From: Bacteroidia bacterium
GTDB taxonomy: Bacteria; Bacteroidota; Bacteroidia; Bacteroidales; VadinHA17
NCBI GenBank assembly: GCA_026391515.1
Contig: JAPLEC010000223.1
Location: 1 to 6,443, forward strand
Length of the DNA: 6,443 bases
Direction of reading: 5' to 3'
The translations under genes and the position numbers were made by a program. Below are positions 5,257-6,443 of this stretch, one piece after another. Positions within the stretch are counted from its first letter, which is position 1; each line of letters starts with the position of its first letter. The notes beneath the pieces are model-generated. The model made no database searches, was not told the origin of the DNA, and saw only the letters and a program-made list of their open reading frames with translations.

Positions 5257-5862
5257 TCAGAACGAAAAACTTATACGTAGAACAGGGTCAGGATAGATAT
5301 CGTATTTATCGTAAAGAGCCCATAAAACCATTAAGTTAATAGATGCTCTCTGTCCAAGAGGCTGGCTTATTCCGGCGCCAATCAGAGGCGTATGTACAAA
5401 ATAATTTTCAGAATATGCCTGGGTACCATCATCATACGATTGTTTCAGGCTATACAATTCTTCTTCGACATCAAGAAAGATACCAAGGTTCAAGCCTATA
5501 GGAATTACCGTATTAAGATCCTGAACAACAACAAATTGAGAATATACTCTTCCTCCATAAATATTGGAACGATAATAATATTCTTTGTAAAATTCGTATT
5601 TTGGCCCGATTGCCACATTAAGGCGGGGTAAGATCCAGAAACCGACAACCGGAGAGAGATCAATATAAGTTTGCTGATTACCAAAACCCAGACCAATGTC
5701 GCCGCCAAAAAAGATTCTATCTCTCAAAGAAGGAGTTTCATCGCTCCTCTTTTGCCCATATATTATTGATTCAGAGCTTAATACAATAATAAGTGTTATG
5801 ATTACACTTAATCTCAATCTGTTTATGAGTGCACTATTATTTTTTGAATTTCTTATCAACAT
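5257..5862 (-). CDS. Exported, probably outer-membrane beta-barrel protein
   Basis: I do not recognise a named family. From the ATG at 5862-5860 the product is 201 residues. A start nine codons earlier would have to be TTG and lacks support. The N-terminus has basic residues (KNN, NRLR) followed by a hydrophobic stretch at about 17-35 and IIYG-Q, a plausible signal peptidase I site after Gly36. The mature part alternates polar and aromatic/hydrophobic residues with glycine-rich strands (FFGGDIGLGFGN, GFWILPRLNVAIGPKYEFY, IPIGLNLGIFLDVEEE, PLIGAGISQPLG) and ends in LRISFSF. A terminal phenylalanine is the usual signal for outer-membrane barrel insertion. Its length would suit a barrel of about eight strands. 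The function is unknown. It is divergent from the dehydrogenase gene, whose predicted promoter overlaps the first codons here. Confidence 0.85.
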   Translation of the reverse strand: MLIRNSKNNSALINRLRLSVIITLIIVLSSESIIYGQKRSDETPSLRDRIFFGGDIGLGFGNQQTYIDLSPVVGFWILPRLNVAIGPKYEFYKEYYYRSNIYGGRVYSQFVVVQDLNTVIPIGLNLGIFLDVEEELYSLKQSYDDGTQAYSENYFVHTPLIGAGISQPLGQRASINLMVLWALYDKYDIYPDPVLRISFSF

Positions 5863-5875
5863 TTTTGTAACTTTG
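5843..5875 (+). promoter_or_regulatory. Predicted promoter of the dehydrogenase gene
   Basis: TTTG at 5843-5846, 21 bases, then TAACTTTG at 5868-5875 is a complete match to the Bacteroidetes promoter layout TTTG / TAnnTTTG. Transcription would start near 5879-5882, leaving a leader of about 50 bases before the ATG at 5932. The TTTG element lies inside the first codons of the divergent membrane-protein gene, so polymerase there would interfere with that gene. Confidence 0.6.
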
Positions 5876-5931
5876 ATGTCGGGATACAAATAAACGAAAA
5901 AATATCACCTATTAATATATCGGATATAAAA

Positions 5932-6443
5932 ATGAATATTATTGTTAACGGTGGAACCAGGGGAATTGGTAAAGAGATTGTCCTGATTCTGGCAAAAGAA
6001 AAAAGTAATCATATTCTGGCGACCGGGAGAAATAAGACTTCGTTAAAGCAATTATTATCAGGAACGAAATATGGTAATATCTTTACACATCCAATCGATC
6101 TGGCCATCTTTGACAGTTTTGAAAAATCGTTACTGAAAACAATTACTTCCAGATTTAAACATATTGATATTCTGATAAATATAGCAGGTTCGTTAGTATG
6201 TAAAGATTTTATAAAATTCAAAAATGAAGAAGCCAGAGAGATGATGGAAACCAATTTTTTCGGACCAGCATCATTTATCCGCTGCTTACAACCTATGATG
6301 AAAAAGGGTTCCCATATTGTAAATATTTCAAGCATGGGAGGTTATCAGGGAAGCTCAAAATACAGAGGTCTCTCCTATTACAGTGCATCAAAAGCTGCGT
6401 TATCCTGCCTGTCTGAGTGCCTTGCAAAGGAGTTCAGCGAACA
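5932..6443 (+). CDS. Short-chain dehydrogenase/reductase, truncated by window end
   Basis: The first 170 codons are present, and the gene continues past base 6443. This is a classical SDR with a Rossmann fold. NGGTRGIG at 6-13 is the glycine-rich NAD(P)-binding loop, Asp56 in PIDL fits the adenine-ring contact, and NIAG at 83-86 is the NNAG-type motif. Asn108 in METNFFG, Ser134 in VNISSMGG, Tyr150 and Lys154 in YSASK form the catalytic tetrad. All key residues are present, so it should be an active NAD(P)-dependent oxidoreductase acting on an alcohol or carbonyl. Arg33 in ATGR, at the end of the second strand, hints at NADPH. The substrate cannot be judged; relatives include FabG-like and sugar or steroid reductases. 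Missing bases would cover the C-terminal substrate-binding part. The ATG at 5932 is chosen because the first strand MNIIVNGG starts immediately. Confidence 0.95.
   Translation, partial: MNIIVNGGTRGIGKEIVLILAKEKSNHILATGRNKTSLKQLLSGTKYGNIFTHPIDLAIFDSFEKSLLKTITSRFKHIDILINIAGSLVCKDFIKFKNEEAREMMETNFFGPASFIRCLQPMMKKGSHIVNISSMGGYQGSSKYRGLSYYSASKAALSCLSECLAKEFSE

Noticed and set aside
5863..5889. An upstream nine-codon extension of the membrane-protein gene
   Set aside because: The only start available there is TTG, and the ATG at 5862 gives a normal signal peptide directly.
6009..6335. A 108-codon minus-strand ORF inside the dehydrogenase
   Set aside because: The plus strand carries an intact SDR with all catalytic residues, so the reverse frame is a shadow.

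Overview
The window looks like chromosomal DNA from a Bacteroidetes (probably Bacteroidales-type) bacterium. It is AT-rich, start codons lack Shine-Dalgarno sequences, and several genes are preceded by TAnnTTTG, the -7 box of the Bacteroidetes primary sigma factor. The Lrp and XRE regulators both resemble forms I associate with this phylum. No species can be named from sequence alone. There are no rRNA or tRNA genes, CRISPR arrays, insertion sequences or clear integration scars.

Layout. Bases 1-306 hold no convincing gene. On the minus strand follow an Lrp/AsnC regulator (307-777), then pyrD (918-1835) and pyrK (1829-2596), which overlap by 7 bases and encode the two subunits of NAD-dependent (class 1B) dihydroorotate dehydrogenase for pyrimidine synthesis. 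Next on the same strand is a small XRE-type repressor-like gene (2689-3108). A 623-base AT-rich spacer (3109-3731) separates it from a plus-strand glutamate/aspartate-type sodium symporter (3732-4967). One base beyond the symporter stop, and convergent with it, lies a 55-residue cysteine-rich ORF (4969-5136, minus) whose start resembles SlyD-type FKBP isomerases. An exported, probably outer-membrane beta-barrel protein (5257-5862, minus) is divergent from a short-chain dehydrogenase/reductase that runs off the right edge (5932-6443, plus).

Regulation is the most interesting part. The spacer carries a family of 12-bp palindromes, TTACA-NN-TGTAA: three before the XRE gene, one of them covering its predicted -7 box, and three imperfect or perfect copies 210-290 bases before the symporter. 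This suggests an autoregulated repressor that may also control the symporter, although the motif also resembles BlaI/CopY-type operators. The symporter gene contains a perfect 27-base palindrome inside its reading frame and has an unusual residue at a predicted sodium site. The rest is ordinary housekeeping content. I do not see a complete new defence or mobile system.
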